From assembly GCF_000143415.4 (NCBI RefSeq), contig NW_003314428.1:34184-73101 (forward strand): a DNA stretch of 38,918 nt, read 5' to 3'. Below the pieces are notes generated by a model, which was not told the origin of the DNA, searched no databases, and was given only the letters and a program-made list of their open reading frames with translations. Numbering within the stretch: position 1 is the first letter of the stretch; each line of letters starts with the position of its first letter. This DNA comes from Selaginella moellendorffii (Eukaryota > Streptophyta > Lycopodiopsida > Selaginellales > Selaginellaceae). The position numbers were made by a program, and so were the translations under genes. This document shows positions 1 through 10,556 of this stretch, one piece after another.

Positions 1-2274
1 GGAAAGCATGAGAGTGAGGCACTCACTACTTAGCACGTCGCTTGGATTAGCTCGTTGAGCTGGGTGTGAAGATATTTGGAATTCACCAGTGGACATCTTG
101 AGCAGAGGCTGCCAGAGCAATTGTAGTCGGGTCTTTGGCAACTGGAGAGCTCAATCAATCTCTTTGGCTGAAGTTACTCTAGATTATTTTTCAGTGGCTC
201 CTCGATATTGATATCGATAAGATCGTTTGCTGGAAGGATCTCCTCAAGATCTTTGCGGACCAGTGATCGAACAGAGAGGGGTGCTCGGCTGTGATGTGTT
301 ACCACCACCACATTCTGCATAAACCCTAGCCTTAACCATTCCATCTCGTGGCCACTCTAGTCTCTGGGACAAAGGATCTAGCTCGCGGCCACTCTGGTCT
401 CCAGGACAAAGGATCCAGCTCCCAATCCGTGGTGGAGTCCATTCCATCCTCTTCTGTGACAACTGCCTAGAGTTAACAACTATTGTATTAAAACCATGCA
501 CAACGTGTCTAACAGCCTCACTCTTGTCGAGACCCATTCTGATGAGTGCATCCAACAGCTAATCTGATCCATTGTGGAGGCAACAGCACAAGGAACTCCC
601 GCTGAATAAAGAGCTGCCAGCCATTCTCGTGGGCCAGCACTTGCAAAACAAGTTTCATGACAAACTGTAAACCTTGGATAGCTCTGTATATTTCTGATAG
701 CCAATTCATCAATCCATACTCCGCCCAAGCTAGCTGGGAAAACAAAGTTACATTTCACTCTAACCTCTTCAGACTAACCACCCTTTTCAGGTCATGCTTG
801 GAGGTACTACAAACGATCAATTGCCACTTCTCCTTATCCAGATCATCTCCAATAATTTTTTCTGCAAAAATGGTGAAAACAAAAAATCGATATAAAAAAG
901 AGACCTTCCTCCAACGATGTCCCAGTCTCTGCAGTTCCTGGGACTTTGTCAAGTCGGGAGTGGACTTGTACACGTCCATGGCTGTAACGCTTGAAAGCTG
1001 ATGCCAGTCGGCACTCATGGCAAGATCTAAAACAAAAGGGACCTCAGCAGTAGTGATCTCGTCCAGGAGGGTGCCAAGAGCTGGTCGAGAGTGATCGGCA
1101 GCCTGTTGTCGCAGCCTGGGACTCTTGTGAGCCAGATTGTGCACGATAATTACCAAGTCAAGGCTTTATATGGATCTGCTCTCAACAAACCATTCTTCAG
1201 CTGCTCTTCTTCATATGATAGGTCCTATATAGAACCAATTGGTAAACCAATCAAAGCAGAGTAAGGAAGAAATTTTTACCTGAAAGTTAACGCCTACTGA
1301 ATCTATGTATCCTACACTGCATGAAACGCTTTCATGACACTTGATGTCTGGAAAAAAAATTGTTGATATCAGTGTTCATGCTATGCCACCACAGTGCATA
1401 ATATGGAGGTCTTTCCAGCACCCTGCCATGCCACTTGATTAGTAACATACGTGATTAATTAAAAAAAGTGATTTACCTCCAAACAAGAAGTCGTACCCAT
1501 TTTTAGTTTCATAGACACGCTCTTCGTCACAGAGTTAGTGCTACATAGTATAGTAGCTTGACTTAGACCTTCCACAGAAATATTAAGACTCTTCACACCC
1601 TCACTGTCCACAAAACCTTTTCTACATGAGTTTTCAAGATTGTAGCACACCTGCACATTACCTGACGAGAATGAGCAACAAGACCTTGAGCAGCTCATCG
1701 TCTGAGGAACCAGAGGAGATGACTCAGATGCTGGAGCTGGTTGTCGTTCCAGATTGGTTCTTCACTTCTCTGGAATTTTTTCTGGGCTACGAGAAGAGTG
1801 CCTCCATGGTTTATAGTCAGGTATATTGAGTTGCCTCCCATTAATCGATGAGAAGTTCTACTGCTAACCTCTTCCAGAGTTTTGGTGCGGCTCCTTGAGA
1901 ATCACTGGAGGATAATAACCGGAGGATGCAGCACCGTCTTCTTCTTCTCCTTGCTCTTGGCTGGAGGTGCTAAGAAAAGAAGCATTCATAATTCCAGATT
2001 TACCTACCAATCCGTGGAAGGCAGAGAAAAATATAAATTGAGAAAAACAAAGAGAAAATGCCAATCCGCGAAGAATCGGGCATTGAATTCTGACCTCCAG
2101 TGGAAAATATAAGTAGTCTGCAAGAACAGAATCCAGGAGAGAGTACATCTGCCCGCTGCCTCTCCCGTCGCTGAATGCATTTTTTTCCAGCCCTAAAAAG
2201 CCACATAAAATTTTTCTCTGATTTGAAACGACATGACCTTCGACAATTAGATCTTGGCCGTTAGATCTCAGCAT
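1..2274 (-). pseudogene. degenerate multi-exon gene remnant, family not secured
   Basis: On the minus strand several short open stretches are separated by plausible GT-AG introns, for example a donor at about 1477, an acceptor near 1230 and a coding-looking stretch SYEEEQLKNGLLRADPYKAL at about 1160-1225. Further open stretches lie at 755-1156, 518-745, 244-555 and 1864-2274. They are in different frames and no single frame runs through. The segment at 518-745 contains EYGLMNWLSEI followed by a leucine-rich helix, which resembles the C-terminal region of URB1 (a nucleolar pre-ribosome protein), but this rests on one short motif. The 1864-2274 stretch ends in an acidic Glu/Gly/Ser-rich segment and may be its N-terminal part or an unrelated piece. 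I regard the whole as a broken or partial copy; the function is unproven. Confidence 0.35.
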
Positions 2275-2327
2275 ATGCTGTCGCCAGTATATGCTATTAT
2301 TATACGGGCTCTTTCGTTTAAATATAT

Positions 2328-2500
2328 GAGTATGATGATGATAAGGGAGTATGATGATGATGATGATGATGGAGAGCCGTGACTTTTGGGATCATAAAAA
2401 ATTTCAAATGCCTTTTAGGGTGGGGCGGAAAGCGATGCACGAGGAGAGAGCGTTGGTAGTGGGAAGGTACTCTCTCTCTCTCTCTGTGTGTGTGTTTGTT
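2328..2500. repeat. GAT-rich and TC/TG microsatellites upstream of kelch copy 1
   Basis: A GAT/ATG trinucleotide run at about 2331-2371 is followed by a CT run and a short TG run at about 2468-2497. A similar CT run lies at 8826-8848 before kelch copy 2, so it is probably part of the duplicated promoter/5' UTR. CT-rich tracts are common in plant core promoters. Confidence 0.7.
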
Positions 2501-2764
2501 TCTCTGTTTGCAAAGGTTTGAGAGGCTCACGGCTTTCTCTGTGTCGCCATAGTTGTGCTGGATGATCAGCGAGAACAGGCTCGACGCCTTCCAGACTTAT
2601 GCGGGGAACAAATCCGCCGGCATCCGCCTGCGCAGGTGCATTCGGTAGATCGACGTGCTCTGCTCGGAAATGCGACGAGGATTGGGAGTGAAAGGCGAAG
2701 AGGCTCTGATGGAGCGCACGACAGGGACGACGTCTCGGACAACGAGGGGATTCACGTTGTCATC

Positions 2765-2909
2765 GACGACTAGAATCAAGGTTCTTCACTCTCTTGCTCG
2801 TCGCTATTCTTTTTTCAAGTCTCTCAAGTCCCTGTTTGTTCCAGGTTCTCGAGGCTGGAACCACGACTAGAATCAAGGTTTTTCACTCTCTTGCTCTTCG
2901 CTATTCAAC
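2765..2909 (+). repeat. direct repeat of about 45 bp in the kelch copy 1 leader
   Basis: The stretch beginning CGACTAGAATCAAGG and running through a CTCTTGCTC-containing pyrimidine tract occurs at 2765-2812 and again at 2863-2909, about 98 bp apart. The leader of kelch copy 2 (8890-8925) has it once. In copy 1 the second repeat joins directly to the end of the former first intron, at the place where the first coding exon of copy 2 (9111-9270) should be. This suggests that exon 1 was lost during the rearrangement. Confidence 0.7.
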
Positions 2910-2950
2910 CGGAAATATGGTTTTGATCATGTTTTGGTGGGATCGTGCAG

Positions 2951-4312
2951 GGACGTACATCTGGAGCAAGGGACGTACATCTGGAGCAAGCCTGTGATGA
3001 AAGGAACGCACCCTTCTCCTCGGGACAGCCACAGCTCCACGGCTGTCGGGTCTAAGCTCTATGTGTTTGGTGGTACCGATGGAACCAGCCCGCTAGACGA
3101 TCTCTTTGTTTTGGATACTGGTAAGCGAGTTCAATCGATTTTTTTTTCTTGTTCTTATCATCCGATGCAGCTACCAACACCTGGGGGAAACCCGACGTTT
3201 TTGGTGATGTTCCTGCTCCAAGAGAAGGACATAGCGCATCTCTCATCGGTGACAACCTGTTCGTGTTTGGGGGATGTGGGAAATCCAGCGATCCCTCAGA
3301 GGAGGAGTACTACAACGACCTCCATGTTTTGAACACGAGTAATATCCTGTTATCTTTCCTGGTTTTCTTCTAAACTCTTTTTTTTCCTGTAGATACTTTT
3401 GTCTGGAAGAAGATTTCTACCACTGGAGTCTCGCCTATTCCTCGGGATATCCATACCTGCTCTTCCTATAAGAACTGTTGCATTGTCATGGGTGGCGAGA
3501 ACAGTGGTAATGCCTATCTATACGACATTCATATTCTGGACACAGGTACATACATTGTGCTGGTTTTAAACTTGCGAATTCATTTGTGTTTCCAGAAACA
3601 ATGGCATGGCGGGAGGTAAAGACGACTGGTGCCAAGCTGATGCCAAGAGCTGGTGAACGCAGAGCAAGGCATATTATTCTTCTATGGGGGATGTAACGAA
3701 GAGCTTGAAGCTCTGGATGACATGTATTTCCTCGACACAGGTTGGCTTCTTCTTTTATTGACGTTGCTGCTGACAATATGGTTGCCGTTTTTCTGTGAAA
3801 AGATGCTGAGGGAGAAAGATCCATCAGAACCAAAGCTATCCATGCGTAAGGAACTTAAGAGAAGGCGGCAAGAGTATCGTGCCACGCCATTCGTGCTAGA
3901 CAAGCAACGGGATGCGGACAAGAGCTTGGTTTCATCTCACGGAGGTATCTGCAGAAAACCTTGGACCTCTCCAAATTTTCTCTGTCAAACTCATGCTACA
4001 GAGTTTCAAGCTCACGTTCAGCCGCTAGGCGAGAAGATGTTCAAGGCTAGAGTACGCGACGTATTCAACTACGGATACACGCTAGAAGCCTCCATCGATG
4101 GGAAGCTCTTCCGTGGGCTGCTCTTCTCGTACAAGCCTGGCTTTGCTCAGGCAGTGCAATCTTACATCCTCAGTTACTCTCTAATGCCAGGAAGGAAAAC
4201 ATCACAGGAGGAAACCGCAGGACGTCCAAAAGGCCGTAGTAAAGGCCAACCGAGCAAAGAGGAGTTCAAAGAAACCATGGATATCCATACCTGCTCTTCC
4301 TATAATTATTAA
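2951..4312 (+). pseudogene. kelch-repeat protein, copy 1 (damaged)
   Basis: A plant kelch beta-propeller protein, in which each repeat is encoded by one short exon. Exons at 2951-3120, 3171-3338, 3393-3545, 3596-3740 and 3803-4312 show the blades: VFGGTDG, FVFGGCG, VMGGENSG and FFYGGC, each followed by an LD(T)-type strand at the exon end. The C-terminal part has a basic segment (KELKRRRQEY) and a tail with VRDVFNYGYTLEASIDGKL, seen in plant kelch proteins with C-terminal extensions. Lesions compared with copy 2 (9111-10556): exon 1 is absent, the first 20 bp of exon 2 are tandemly duplicated (2951-2970/2971-2990), about 235 bp are deleted at 3650, fusing blade 5 to blade 6, and the last acceptor is changed (GAAAAG instead of GAAGAG). 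The final codons are a copied piece of exon 4. Probably non-functional, though 3653-4312 stays open through the last intron. The ligand of the propeller cannot be told. Confidence 0.8.
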
Positions 4313-4610
4313 AGTTTCACAAAGTCTTTATTACACAGCCTCACCTTTTTTTTGTTCTTCTGGATTATCAGTTGTTTCTTCTTTGTCTACACAATACAAA
4401 AGATTGTTTTTTAGTAATGTGCTTTTTTTTATTAGTTTACCTTCTTTATAATCTTCTGTGAACACGGACGTGAAAAGGTGATACACTACTAGAATCCTTC
4501 CTAATCGACTCTCTTTTGCAGAGTGGGTGCTAATACATGGTCCCTACTTTACACTTCTATAACGCAAAAGCTACAGGCTTGCCACAAAGAGGGGTATAAA
4601 CTGGTGAAGT
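4313..4610. other. intergenic, no gene recognised
   Basis: T-rich sequence after the kelch stop. A GT-AG-like acceptor at about 4520 (CTCTCTTTTGCAG) precedes a short stretch that could encode ANTWSLLYTSITQKL, but I cannot assign it to a family. Confidence 0.5.
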
Positions 4611-4613
4611 GCA

Positions 4614-5051
4614 ATGATTTCCCTCCTCGGAAATGGTAGTGTGGTTGCTCTAGGATCTGACTGGCCTGTAAGCCTGTCAAATACTTTTTCTTCGGCGTTA
4701 CATGAATGGTTTGTCTCAAGGTGGTAGCAGTGAAGCCACTTGGAGGAATCCGCACAGCCGTGGAGAGAACACTTCAGGCTGGAGTCATCCCGAGGAAAGG
4801 ATTTCTGCATGGGACGTAGTGGCAGGGTAAGAGATAACAGATGAGAAACTGAAATGCAGTTTTTTTTTTTGGATTCACAGGTACACATCCTAGGCTGTGT
4901 ATGCAGCTGCATTGGAGGATTTGGTTGGGTCGCTGACGCCAGGAAAGTTTGCCAACTTTGTGGTGTTGTCCGAGTCTCCTTTTGGACAGGGCACGGGCAT
5001 TTTTCCTCCAGTGGTTGTGTTCGTTGGTGGAAATTTTGCCTTCCCTTCTTA
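4614..5051 (+). pseudogene. amidohydrolase (LAF3/YtcJ-like) C-terminal remnant
   Basis: Three short exons match the end of the Amidohydro_3 family, which contains metal-dependent hydrolases including plant LAF3. Exon 4614-4667 encodes SLLGNGSVVALGSDWP, with the metal-site Asp of the conserved GSDWP motif. Exon 4721-4826 continues VVAVKPLGGIRTAVERT. Exon 4881-5051 encodes AAALEDLVGSLTPGKFANF, then VVLSESPFGQGTGIFPPVV and a stop in the expected place. Introns 4668-4720 and 4827-4880 have GT-AG ends. A TAG early in exon 3 and another stop late in exon 2 break the frame. The N-terminal two thirds, with the HxH metal site, is missing from the window. It is therefore a 3'-end fragment. Identity is firm from the motifs; the substrate is unknown. 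Confidence 0.8.
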
Positions 5052-5095
5052 AGGCGTTATTCCATAATTATTTGGTCTTTTAAATATAGCATATT

Positions 5096-5590
5096 TGCAA
5101 GAAGATTGGTGAGGAGAAAGCAGCCAGAATCATCAAGCAGCTGGTAAAGACCTTCAAAGAGATTTATTTGAGGGGCGTGGTTCACCAGAATCTCAAGCTC
5201 GACAACATTCTTTCCAAGCTAAACATGCATGACAAGTGGTGATCAGCACCTTTAGGAGATATCACAACAGCGAAGTACATGGCAGCTGAGGTGGTGGAGA
5301 ACAAGGATTGGAGCTCTACATGGCAGCCATCAAAATGTGGGGGCTAGGAGCAATTTTATACAAGACGCTGGGAAAGGGAGGATACCAGCCAATGGAAGCA
5401 TTTGATCTCGTGTGACAGGGGGCGACCTCTGTTTCGGATCCACGGCCAACATCTTAGAAAGGAGATCCTCCGCTGCAAACAAGCAAGGACCAATCAGGTT
5501 CAGGTTCGATCAGGTTCTGCAACACCCATGGATTTGTCAAAAATTGCAGCATTAAGACCGACAAGCTGTGAAGGAGTGGTGTGAAAAGGA
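5096..5590 (+). pseudogene. Ser/Thr protein kinase domain remnant
   Basis: The frame from 5102 encodes the helix before the catalytic loop (EEKAARIIKQLVKTF) and then GVVHQNLKLDNIL, which aligns with the HRDLKPENIL catalytic loop. The catalytic HRD is HQN, so the proton-accepting Asp is lost. A stop follows at about 5239. Farther on MAAEVVE matches the APE motif and MWGLGAILYKTL the DxWSxGxxLY helix of subdomain IX, but in another frame. The N-lobe and the DFG motif are not seen. The GVVH form recalls CDPK/CRK-type kinases, but the subfamily is open. It is a pseudogene both by frame and by catalytic residue. Confidence 0.75.
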
Positions 5591-5870
5591 GTGCTCCCGG
5601 CCTTGAGAACAACTTGGGCATGAAGAAAGTTTGAGTGGCTTAAAAGAAAATGCCAGCAGTAAGTTCCTATTTCCTTTTCACCATTACTAACTTCATTTGC
5701 TTGCGTTTTTCTTTTTTGTATTCTCCGGACATCAACATCTCTTATGTCTATGGCTGGAAAACATTTTCAGTGGCTGCCGAGAACAACTGCAGAATGAAAA
5801 CAAGTTGGAACGAAAAGGAAAACGAGGGAGTTGAAATGTAAAGAAAGAATTGTAAAACGTTTATTGATAT
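5591..5870. other. short gene-like stretch, unassigned
   Basis: A plausible short intron (GTAAGTTCC at 5661 to an acceptor near 5770) separates two small Lys/Glu-rich open stretches ending near 5840. They may be the tail of the kinase copy or unrelated sequence. No family is recognisable. Confidence 0.3.
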
Positions 5871-6559
5871 ATAAATAAAGATCAAAATTGAATCGAGATC
5901 TTTCACTAATCATCCAATATATTTAAATGAAAGAGCGTCATTGATCATTGCAGTAGGTGGCTCTAATTTTATATATATATAAAATATTGGAAGTTTCAAA
6001 CCAAATAATGAAAAATATGCAGCTTATTCACAATGAAATATTTTAGATACTGCTCAAGCAACGGAGATAAAAAAAAAAAAAACAAACACAATTCTAAATG
6101 CAATGAGCAACTAATGGGTGGTCTTGATAAATTATTAAAAGAGATAAATCCCTATACTAATGCATTCACAATATTGTAAGAAATAGAGAATGAAGTGTTA
6201 AAATTAACAAATTTTCAAGGAGGCATAAGTGATATTGTAATACATATAAAAGGCAATTAGACAACTGATCCAACATAATATAATGTACTAGGTTCAAATG
6301 ATTTTAAACATTTAGTTGTACAAAGATGGTATTCATTGATGAATTTTTTTATTATGTCACTATGTACGATATATTTAAAACAAAAAATATGTTCAATATG
6401 TTTAAACATGTATTATCAAATCAATCATATACTCTTTCTTCTATAGAATAAAAACTTTATAGAACAAAGAGTATCTGATTAATTCAATGCTACATTATTA
6501 AAATTAAACATAATTTTTTTTACAAAGATGGTATATAGTACACACAATAAAAGATATAC

Positions 6560-8000
6560 TCTAAAGTTAAAAGTAAATAAAGTAGTGACTATAGAAATGA
6601 TATATTTTATAACTTAAAATAGAAGAGTTGAATAGCTCCAGCTATTATATCTTGTAAATAAGTTATACTTTTATCATAATCTTATGATTTTTAACTTTAT
6701 GATATTGCACAAATATGAGACTATATCTAAGCTAATAGACCACTCAATATGAGTAGATTCATTGATGAATGTGTAATAAGTCTGTTATTTACACTAATAA
6801 TTTGTGCATTGATACATGGAAAACAGATACATAAAATATCATTGAGACAATATTAGACACAATACAAAAGGCTACCATCTTAAAAAATGTGATTCATCAT
6901 CACTTAAAATTTTATTTTTAATAAAGCAATCAATGGACCATTTTTTATTTTCTGATATGTTATGGTTTTAGAAAAAAAACAATATTATGAATCATCAATA
7001 CCATAATATCAGGATAAAAACATAACTTTCATTGAAATTTTTTAGCCTCAATGTAAATTTATATAAAAATAAATTAAACATAAAGGTAATAATCTTAATT
7101 CATTTTAGCATTCTCTCTATATAAAAACATATACACAAAGAATCTTAATGATATAAAATATAATACCTTAACCTTTAGATAGTACTTCTAAAAAGCATAA
7201 ATGTAAATATTATGAAGGGAGAGGATATCGAATACAAATATGGAAAAAATAATTCTAAAAAAAATATAATGTAATTTTAAAGAATATTTTTAAATAAATT
7301 TTAAAAAGTACTAAATATAATAAAAGAAAAAATAAATTATCTAAATTATAATATAAAAAAAGTAATTTCTATAAAAATATGATATTTTCTAGCGTAAAAT
7401 AGAGGAGTTAATAGTTCTAGATATTTGTTGTGTAAAATATTTTCTTATTAGTAAACTTATGGTTGGCTAAGATGTAGTCTAAGATTTATATAATATCATA
7501 AATTTTCTACCACTTTATCCTACATTGCATTTATACATGAAAAACATAATAAGGTATAAATATGATTGAGACAACATTAGTACATGGACCATATACAGAA
7601 TTTTAATTATATGATATTAAACCTATCTATATACCATTCATGAATTTTCTGATATATTATAGCTCTAGCATAAAGAAAAGATTATATATCATCAAACCCT
7701 ACTCTACCCCAGTATAGAGTAAAAAATTACCATTCATTTATCATCATAAAGTTTCAGCATTCATAACAGTGTTATAAAGCCTTAATTTTAAATATAAAAG
7801 CATGAATATAAATAAATAATAATATTATTTCAGATTTATAAAAATAAATACAGAAATAATGTTTATGATATATAAAAGAATACTTTCTATTTTAAATATT
7901 ACTCTCAAAATGCATGAATATAAATATTAGGTAAAAAGGGAGTATCAATGATAAATATGTAAAATATTAAAAGTTTTTAAAAGAAAATATAACACATAAA
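6560..8000 (+). repeat. two diverged tandem units of about 720-790 bp
   Basis: Landmarks occur in the same order twice: a block around AAAATAGAAGAGTT (6615) / AAAATAGAGGAGTT (7395), a block around TACATGGAAAACA (6813) / TACATGAAAAACA (7532) followed by ATTGAGACAA, and a block around TAAATATTATGAAGGGAG (7203) / TAAATATTAGGTAAAAAGG (7921). The units are heavily diverged, with indels. Part of the second unit recurs at 15313. Confidence 0.6.
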
Positions 8001-8572
8001 GCTAACATCTTTCACTTATTATTATGCAATTCCAAAACTTTCAGTCTGAAATGATGAAAAGAGAAACTCCATAATAATGTTTATATTTTTAAAATTTAAA
8101 AGATGTATGCACTTTAAGTGAGTTTTTAAATATATATTAAATATATTTTTAACATCATTATAATTTAGTGTACCTAAGTAACACATACTTTATTAAGAGG
8201 AGAAATTATATAGTTTGATAAGTCATCAAATAATAAGATTTTTATCAATTATATAGAGATTTCAAATAAAAGAAAAAATTAGTTAATAAAAAATGACTCA
8301 TCTGGCCATGGGATCCCACAGGGAGAAATTCCATTTATAGAATATTCAAGACTTCAGTCAACAATCAGAATTTTAAATATAATTAAATGTACTGAGTTAT
8401 ATTTATTATGTTATGATGTTTGTTGGTGATGGAGTCAATTGTAGAAGATATTTTTAATAAAAATATTATGTTATGCTTAACTATATATCTTATAATTATG
8501 ATTATGTTAAAAATTACAAATACGCTTACAATTCTTTGAAATTATTAAAATATCAGAAATAAACACAATACT

Positions 8573-8598
8573 CCCAGCGTAGCTGGGACTTTTGCTAG
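8573..8598 (+). mobile_element. Helitron 3' terminus (hairpin + CTAG)
   Basis: A 7-bp stem (TCCCAGC, loop GTA, GCTGGGA) at 8572-8588 is followed six bases later by CTAG at 8595-8598, with a T next. This is the classical Helitron 3' end: GC-rich hairpin about 5-12 nt before CTRR, insertion before a T. It stands out in extremely AT-rich DNA. Confidence 0.85.
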
Positions 8599-9110
8599 TA
8601 CTCCCTTATTTAAACGTACTATTGGCATATGGCATCCGGCATCTTTTATTCCATTTTTAGAATATTATTTCTGAATATACTTATAATCCAACGGTTCAAA
8701 TTCAAAAACTTCAAATAGAGGGCATAGATCAAGTGCCAAAGGGGTGGCAACGCTTCAACTTTGAATTGAATGACCCTCCAAATCAAGTGAATCTTTTAGG
8801 GCGTTCAAGCAGATTGTGAGCTGCAATCTCTCTCTCTCTCTCTCTCTTGGGTGGCACTGGCTTCATTCATTCATAGTAAATTCATATACTATTTCACTCT
8901 CTTGCTTCTTCCCTATTCTCTTTTGAGGCTTAAAGTTCCGGTTTGTTCCAGGTGCTCGAGGCTGGAACCAAGAGAAAAAATAGAAATTTTCGTCCACGGT
9001 TCACTTCCTTGTTCTTCAGTTTTGCGTTTTTAATGCATTGAGAGGGATTCCTATTTTGCAGCGCTATAAACCCTGCAGTATCTCTTCTACACTTGTATTT
9101 TAGGGTAAAG
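8599..9110 (+). promoter_or_regulatory. upstream and leader region of kelch copy 2
   Basis: It contains a CT microsatellite (8826-8848) and a stretch (8885-8970) homologous to the kelch copy 1 leader at 2785-2860, including TTTGTTCCAGG and CTCGAGGCTGGAACCA. No firm TATA box can be named. The first about 70 bp resemble the sequence after the other Helitron end (17043-17110). Confidence 0.5.
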
Positions 9111-10556
9111 ATGAAGTGGGCGCCTCGTCGATCCAGCGATCAGCTCCAGCAGCAGCTGCCGGGGTGCAAATGGGGCCACACCTGCAATGCGGTCAGGAAT
9201 CTCATCTACATTTTCGGTGGCTGCGGCCGGGATGAGTGCCAGACCAACGACGTTCACGTCTTCGACATTGGTATAAGTTTCCTCTTCTGGGTTTTCCGGA
9301 AAATATGGTTTTGATCATGTTTCTGGTGGGATCGCGCAGGGACGTACACCTGGAGCAAGCCTGTGATTAAAGGAACGCACCCTTCTCCTCGGGACAGCCA
9401 CAGCTCCACGGCCGTCGGCCTAAGCTCTATGTGTTTGGTGGTACCGATGGAACCAGCCCGCTAGACGATCTCTTTGTTTTGGATACTGGTAAGCTCCGAG
9501 TTCTATCGAATTTTTTTTCGTGTTCTTATCATCCGATGCAGCTACCAACACTTTGGTGATGTTCCTGCTCTGAGAGAAGGACATAGCGCGTCTCTCATCG
9601 GTGACAACCTGTTCGTGTTTGGGGGATGTGGGAAATCCAGCGATCCCTCAGAGGAGTACTACAACGACCTCCATGTTTTGAACACGAGTAATATCCTGTT
9701 ATCTTTCCTTGTTTTCTTCTAAGCTTTATTTTCCCCCTGTAGATACTTTTGTCTGGAAGTCTACCACTGGAGTCTTGCCTATTCCTCGGGATAGCCATAC
9801 CTGCTCTTCCTATAAGAACTGTTTCGTTGTCATGGGTGGCAAGGACGGTGGTAATGCCTATCTAAACGACGTTCATATTCTGGACAAAGGTACATGCATT
9901 GTGCTGGTTTTAAACTTGCGAATTCATTTGCGTTTCCAGAAACAATGGCATGGCGGGAGGTAAAGACGACTGGTGCCGAGCTGATGCCAAGAGCCAGGCA
10001 CACAACAATCAGCCATGGAAAGTATCTCGTCGTGTTTGGAGGATTCTCCGATGATCGCAAGCTATTCAATGACGTCCATACTCTGGACTTAAGTACGTGC
10101 TCTTGCAGGTAGATTTGTTTCCTGTTGGTCTCTCATGGGGCTTTTACGTATTTTGTAGCGACTGGTGTTTGGGCGACTTCGAATCCCTCTGGTCCCGGGC
10201 CTTCTTCACGTTTTTCCCTTGCAGGAGATTCCGTGAACGCAGAGCAAGGCATATTATTCTTCTATGGGGGATGTAACAAAGAGCTTGAAGCTCTGGATGA
10301 CATGTATTTCCTCGACACAGGTTGGCTTCTTCTTTTACTGACATTGCTGCCATTCTTGACAATATGGTTGCCGTTTTTCTGTGAAGAGATGCTGAGGGAG
10401 AAAGATTCATCAGAACCAAAGCTATCCATGCGTAAGGAACTTAAGAGAAGGCGGCAAGAGTATCGTGCCACGCCATTCATGCTAGACAAGCAACGGGATG
10501 CGGACAAGAGCTTGGTTTCATCTCACGGAGGTATCTGCGGAAAACCTTGGACCTCT
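9111..10556 (+). pseudogene. kelch-repeat protein, copy 2 (frameshifted)
   Basis: Start ATG at 9111 gives MKWAPRRSSDQ and the first blade (WGHTCNAV...IYIFGGCG). Exons are 9111-9270, 9340-9488, 9542-9687, 9743-9889, 9940-10092, 10159-10320 and 10387-10556, separated by GT-AG introns of 50-69 bp. The six blades are each one exon with FGG/MGG/YGG glycine pairs, so a six-bladed propeller is likely in the ancestor. Against copy 1 there are two disabling changes: one base missing at about 9420 (GTCGGCCTAAG versus GTCGGGTCTAAG) and 19 bp missing at about 9552 in blade 3. An in-frame 6-bp difference lies at 9759. The reading continues past the basic segment (KELKRRRQEY) to GGICGKPWTS, then changes abruptly into an ARF-GEF fragment, so the normal C-terminus kept in copy 1 is absent. 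Function of the intact protein is unknown beyond protein binding. Confidence 0.8.
10321..10386 (+). other. intron that is open and in frame, encoding a hydrophobic segment
   Basis: This last kelch intron is 66 bp (22 codons), has no stop and stays in frame with both neighbours. Retained, it adds a run of Leu/Ile/Phe/Trp such as WLLLLLTLLPFLTIWLPFF. In copy 1 (from 3741) the same intron is 12 bp shorter and still open. It therefore has the properties of an exitron or facultatively retained intron; whether it is ever retained cannot be told from DNA. Confidence 0.6.

Larger units (their letters stand above)
5871..8598 (+). mobile_element. AT-rich non-autonomous Helitron-type element, 5' end not defined
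   Basis: A sharp change to very AT-rich, non-coding DNA starts near 5870 and continues to a typical Helitron 3' end at 8573-8598. No ORF of note occurs inside. The last about 1 kb (7540-8510) is clearly homologous to 15313-15830, which precedes the second Helitron end at 17042; the two differ by many substitutions and indels. The interior contains diverged direct repeats. I could not find a convincing 5' TC terminus, so the left limit is only where base composition changes. Helitrons make no target-site duplication, so none is expected. Confidence 0.6.

Noticed and set aside
321-329. AAACCCTAG telomere-like word (also AAACCCTAA at about 33871)
   Set aside because: Single copies only, so not a telomeric tract; telo-box promoter function cannot be argued without an active gene nearby.
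244-555. Minus-strand 103-codon frame as an independent gene
   Set aside because: Its second half is Ser/Pro/Gly-rich without structure and it lacks continuity with the neighbouring exon-like pieces; treated as part of the remnant.
3653-4312. Kelch copy 1 frame as a genuine membrane protein
   Set aside because: The hydrophobic run is the unspliced intron and the start is inside a deletion join; kept only as an observation about in-frame intron retention.
5916-5940. Inverted match between ATATATTTAAATGAAAGAG (5916) and CTCTTTCGTTTAAATATAT (2305) as terminal inverted repeats of an element spanning kelch copy 1
   Set aside because: Only about 20 bp with a mismatch in AT-rich DNA, no matching target duplication, and the enclosed DNA has no transposase.
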